From NCBI GenBank assembly GCA_964479445.1, contig CAYZMH010000072.1:1-18188 (forward strand): 18,188 nucleotides of DNA, written 5' to 3'. The notes under the pieces were generated by a model. The model was not told the DNA's origin. It was given only the letters and a program-made list of their open reading frames with translations, and ran no database searches. This DNA comes from CAYZMH01 sp964479445 (lineage in GTDB: Bacteria; Bacteroidota; Bacteroidia; Bacteroidales; GCA-2748055). Positions 15,849 through 18,188 of the stretch are shown here, in pieces (position 1 is the first letter of the stretch; each line of letters starts with the position of its first letter). The position numbers were made by a program, and so were the translations under genes.

Positions 15849-18146
15849 ATGCGGAATTTGTTGAGAGTGGGGATGACCCTGGTAACGGTACTACTGCTTT
15901 TTTTTAGCTGTCAGCCCGATCAGCCTGAGAAATATGAACGACCCGACTGGCTGAGTGGTAAGCTATATACGCAGATCACCTCTACAGAAGGATTGGATTC
16001 TTTTGCCATCGCCCTCAATCTATCGGGCTATGATACCATCATTGATGCCAGCGGAAGTTTTACGGTGTTTGCTCCCACCAACGAGGCATTCAATGCTTAT
16101 TTCAATAACCATCCTGAATACACTGCGGTCAGTGACATTCCGGGGCGGGCACTTGATGGCATTGTTAAGTACCACGTTGTACAGAATCCCTGGACCCTGG
16201 CGCAGTTGCAGTCCCTGGACATAAACGGCTGGATTGACAAGGACGACCCGGTCAATAATGAACCCCGGGGCTATAAACGTCAGACGGTATTGCAGGAGGA
16301 CAACTCCAAATACTGGGTTAATGTAATAAGCGGGGAAGAGTCGATCACAGACTCATCCCAGGCTAACGATTATCGAATGGTATACCGGGCCTCACGGAAG
16401 TATGTACCTCTCTTTTTTGATGCTTTCCTGGATGTAGCTGATATTGAACCCAACGATTATGAATACTATTTCAACAGCACCTATTCACCGGGAACGATGC
16501 ATTATGCCGGATCGAGGGTGATCAGTGAAGAGATTTTTGCGGAAAACGGGGTGGTCTACAGGATTGATGAGCTTGTTGAACCATTGGCCAATGCAGAGCA
16601 GCTTTTAAAGCAGGAGCATCCTGATTATTCTTATTCGGATTTTCTTAAGACTATTTACCGGTATGCCCGGTTTACCGAAAACCCGGAGGCGACAGCCAGG
16701 CAGCCGGGGTATGACCAGGGACTGGATGTAGATGACCTCTATGATCTGACTTTTCCCGGTTTGACATTTAATATACAGAGTGAGCTCACCGGAACGGTTA
16801 CCAGCAATGAGACCTATACCATCAGGTATCATCATGGAGTCATTGCTCCTACAGACCAGGCACTGGATAAGCTCTTCCGGGAAGTTATCACCGAGGAGAG
16901 TGGTTACCCGCACTGGCCAGATAGAAATTCAGTACCCGAGAGCATTTACCAGATCATTGTTAATGCACATATGAGTGATGAGCCGGTTTACTTTTCTGAC
17001 CTGGGAGGGGAGATTGTTAACGGTATGAATGACCGGGTAACCGTGGATCCTGAAAACATTATCCAGAAGTCTTACGCAAGCAACTCCACCTTTCTCGGTG
17101 TGGATGAAGCGATTGTTCCCAGGGCATTTTCCAGTGTGACCGGACCGGTATACCTGAGACCGGGTTATTCAATCCTGAGATCGGCCCTGGAACGGGCCAA
17201 CGTGATGCCGGCCATTAAAAAACAGGGTGTGAATTATTCATTCCTGATCACCCCTGATGGCACCGTGAGCCAGGACTCTTCACTACAAGTAGTTACCGGT
17301 GATAATTATCCCGACGGGTATATTATTCAATCCTATGACCGGTCGGCTGAACAGTTTGTTAGTCGTGGTCAGAGTGACCTGATGACACATTTTTTCAATC
17401 ATATCGGCACTGAGGTGCCTACAGGGGCTCCGAGCAAAGAGTTTATACCCAACCTGGCTGGTAATTATATTGTCTTTGACAATGCCGAGAACCTTGTAAC
17501 AGGTGGATTGAGCAGCACATACGGGTATAACGGCGATTCAACGATTTTTCTGACACCGGAAGTACTTGATGAACCTACAGACAACGGAACGACATACCGG
17601 ATTGAAGGGTTCCTGAGTTTTCCCGAGACCGGTATGTACTCCCTCCTGACCAGTTACCCGGATTTTGCCCAGTTGCTGGGTGAAGCCGGATTCATAGATT
17701 CGGTATACTATACCTTGAATGAGATCGTGGACGGGGAGAAGTATACGGTATTTGTTCCCTCATCCGAAGCGATTGCAAATTCCGGGCTGGATACTCTCTC
17801 CAGATCAGAACTCAGGCAGGTTATGCGCTACCATTTTATAAAAGGGGATATTCTCTTTACCGATGGCCGCCAATCATCGGGCGATTATCCAACCCTCCGG
17901 GTTGATGAATCTTCAACGATCTATCAAACCAATTATACCGCTATCAAAGTAGATGCGAAAACCGATCTCCTGGAGATTCTGAACGATGACGGATCCTCCT
18001 ATTATCCGGTTGCTGAGAATGGGGACAGTACCAACATTATGTTCTCGGAGGATCTCGATCCTCATCCGCAGCGCACCAACTTTGTTACCAAGGGAGTCGT
18101 GCATATTATTGACACAGTGCTGGTTCATTCATCAATGGCAGAGTAG
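15849..18146 (+). CDS. Lipoprotein with about four tandem fasciclin (FAS1) domains
   Basis: This 765-residue protein has a lipoprotein signal (MRNLLRVG, a hydrophobic core, then FFSC with C21 and QPDQPE after it), so it is probably anchored in the outer membrane. FAS1-like units lie at about 36-246, 252-430, 436-590 and 594-758. The clearest signatures are FTVFAPTNEAF (71-81) with VKYHVV (106-111) in the first, IAPTDQALDKLF (332-343) in the second, and YTVFVPSSEAI (632-642) with MRYHFIKGDILFTDG (659-673) in the fourth. The last unit ends with the typical NFVTKGVVHIIDTVL strand. Related FAS1 lipoproteins are often encoded beside SusC/SusD pairs in Bacteroidota, where they may bind glycan or help assemble the surface complex; the exact role is not established. 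The first ATG was chosen because it supplies the basic n-region; M9 is a possible alternative. A further start codon lies 19 bases after the stop. Confidence 0.86.
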   Translation: MRNLLRVGMTLVTVLLLFFSCQPDQPEKYERPDWLSGKLYTQITSTEGLDSFAIALNLSGYDTIIDASGSFTVFAPTNEAFNAYFNNHPEYTAVSDIPGRALDGIVKYHVVQNPWTLAQLQSLDINGWIDKDDPVNNEPRGYKRQTVLQEDNSKYWVNVISGEESITDSSQANDYRMVYRASRKYVPLFFDAFLDVADIEPNDYEYYFNSTYSPGTMHYAGSRVISEEIFAENGVVYRIDELVEPLANAEQLLKQEHPDYSYSDFLKTIYRYARFTENPEATARQPGYDQGLDVDDLYDLTFPGLTFNIQSELTGTVTSNETYTIRYHHGVIAPTDQALDKLFREVITEESGYPHWPDRNSVPESIYQIIVNAHMSDEPVYFSDLGGEIVNGMNDRVTVDPENIIQKSYASNSTFLGVDEAIVPRAFSSVTGPVYLRPGYSILRSALERANVMPAIKKQGVNYSFLITPDGTVSQDSSLQVVTGDNYPDGYIIQSYDRSAEQFVSRGQSDLMTHFFNHIGTEVPTGAPSKEFIPNLAGNYIVFDNAENLVTGGLSSTYGYNGDSTIFLTPEVLDEPTDNGTTYRIEGFLSFPETGMYSLLTSYPDFAQLLGEAGFIDSVYYTLNEIVDGEKYTVFVPSSEAIANSGLDTLSRSELRQVMRYHFIKGDILFTDGRQSSGDYPTLRVDESSTIYQTNYTAIKVDAKTDLLEILNDDGSSYYPVAENGDSTNIMFSEDLDPHPQRTNFVTKGVVHIIDTVLVHSSMAE

Positions 18147-18147
18147 A

Positions 18148-18163
18148 TAAACGAGTAAACGAG
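18148..18163 (+). repeat. Tandem 8-base duplication before the next start codon
   Basis: TAAACGAG occurs twice without a gap between the fasciclin stop (18144-18146) and the ATG at 18166. Each copy holds a weak purine-rich ACGAG that may serve as the ribosome contact. Copy number could alter the spacing to the start codon. Confidence 0.6.
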
Positions 18164-18165
18164 TT

Positions 18166-18188
18166 ATGGAACAATCAATACGAAACCT
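18166..18188 (+). CDS. Probable start of a downstream gene, truncated by the window end
   Basis: An ATG 19 bases after the fasciclin stop opens a frame reading MEQSIRN before the sequence ends. Its close spacing suggests an operon with the fasciclin gene. Seven residues are too few to identify it. By context it could be a SusC-type TonB-dependent receptor or another fasciclin protein, but that is inference from neighbours only. Confidence 0.4.

Overview
The window looks like part of a polysaccharide utilisation locus (PUL) from an environmental, probably marine, member of the Bacteroidota. The evidence is seen in the sequence. Two very large exported enzymes end in type IX secretion (T9SS type A) sorting domains with the YPNP motif. 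The other proteins include a probable lipoprotein with tandem fasciclin domains, a formylglycine-type sulfatase, a multi-Asp-box propeller protein and a GH141-like beta-helix protein. Ribosome binding regions are A-rich rather than Shine-Dalgarno-like. T9SS is largely absent from gut Bacteroides, which points to Marinilabiliales/Prolixibacteraceae-like, Cytophagales-like or similar free-living lineages; this placement is inference.

Layout. Bases 1-7646 hold three plus-strand genes: a 5'-truncated T9SS-targeted clan GH-A-type hydrolase with a discoidin-like domain, an exported 11-Asp-box propeller protein, and an S1 sulfatase. The last two are separated by only 52 bases, which contain a perfect 20-bp palindrome. 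A strong hairpin at 7674-7710 closes this block and lies between convergent genes. Bases 7709-11763 hold two minus-strand genes, read from right to left: a GH141-like beta-helix protein, then a metallophosphoesterase with a Tat-type signal. A 385-base divergent control region (11764-12148) follows, with a good match to a Bacteroidetes promoter. Bases 12149-18146 hold, on the plus strand, a second T9SS-targeted GH-A-type hydrolase (1152 residues) and a lipoprotein with about four fasciclin domains. A further gene appears to start at 18166 and runs out of the window.

Working model (inference). The two GH-A-type enzymes are cell-surface or secreted endo- or exo-hydrolases. The sulfatase removes sulfate esters. 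The beta-helix enzyme removes side sugars or cleaves in the periplasm, and the propeller protein binds or cleaves the polymer. The phosphoesterase may act on a phosphate-bearing substituent. The fasciclin lipoprotein sits where such proteins often precede SusC/SusD pairs, so the outer-membrane uptake system is probably just beyond base 18188. A sulfated algal polysaccharide is the most economical substrate guess, but the sugar cannot be read from this sequence. No RNA genes, CRISPR arrays, transposases, T9SS machinery, sulfatase-maturation enzyme or SusC/SusD genes were seen in the window.
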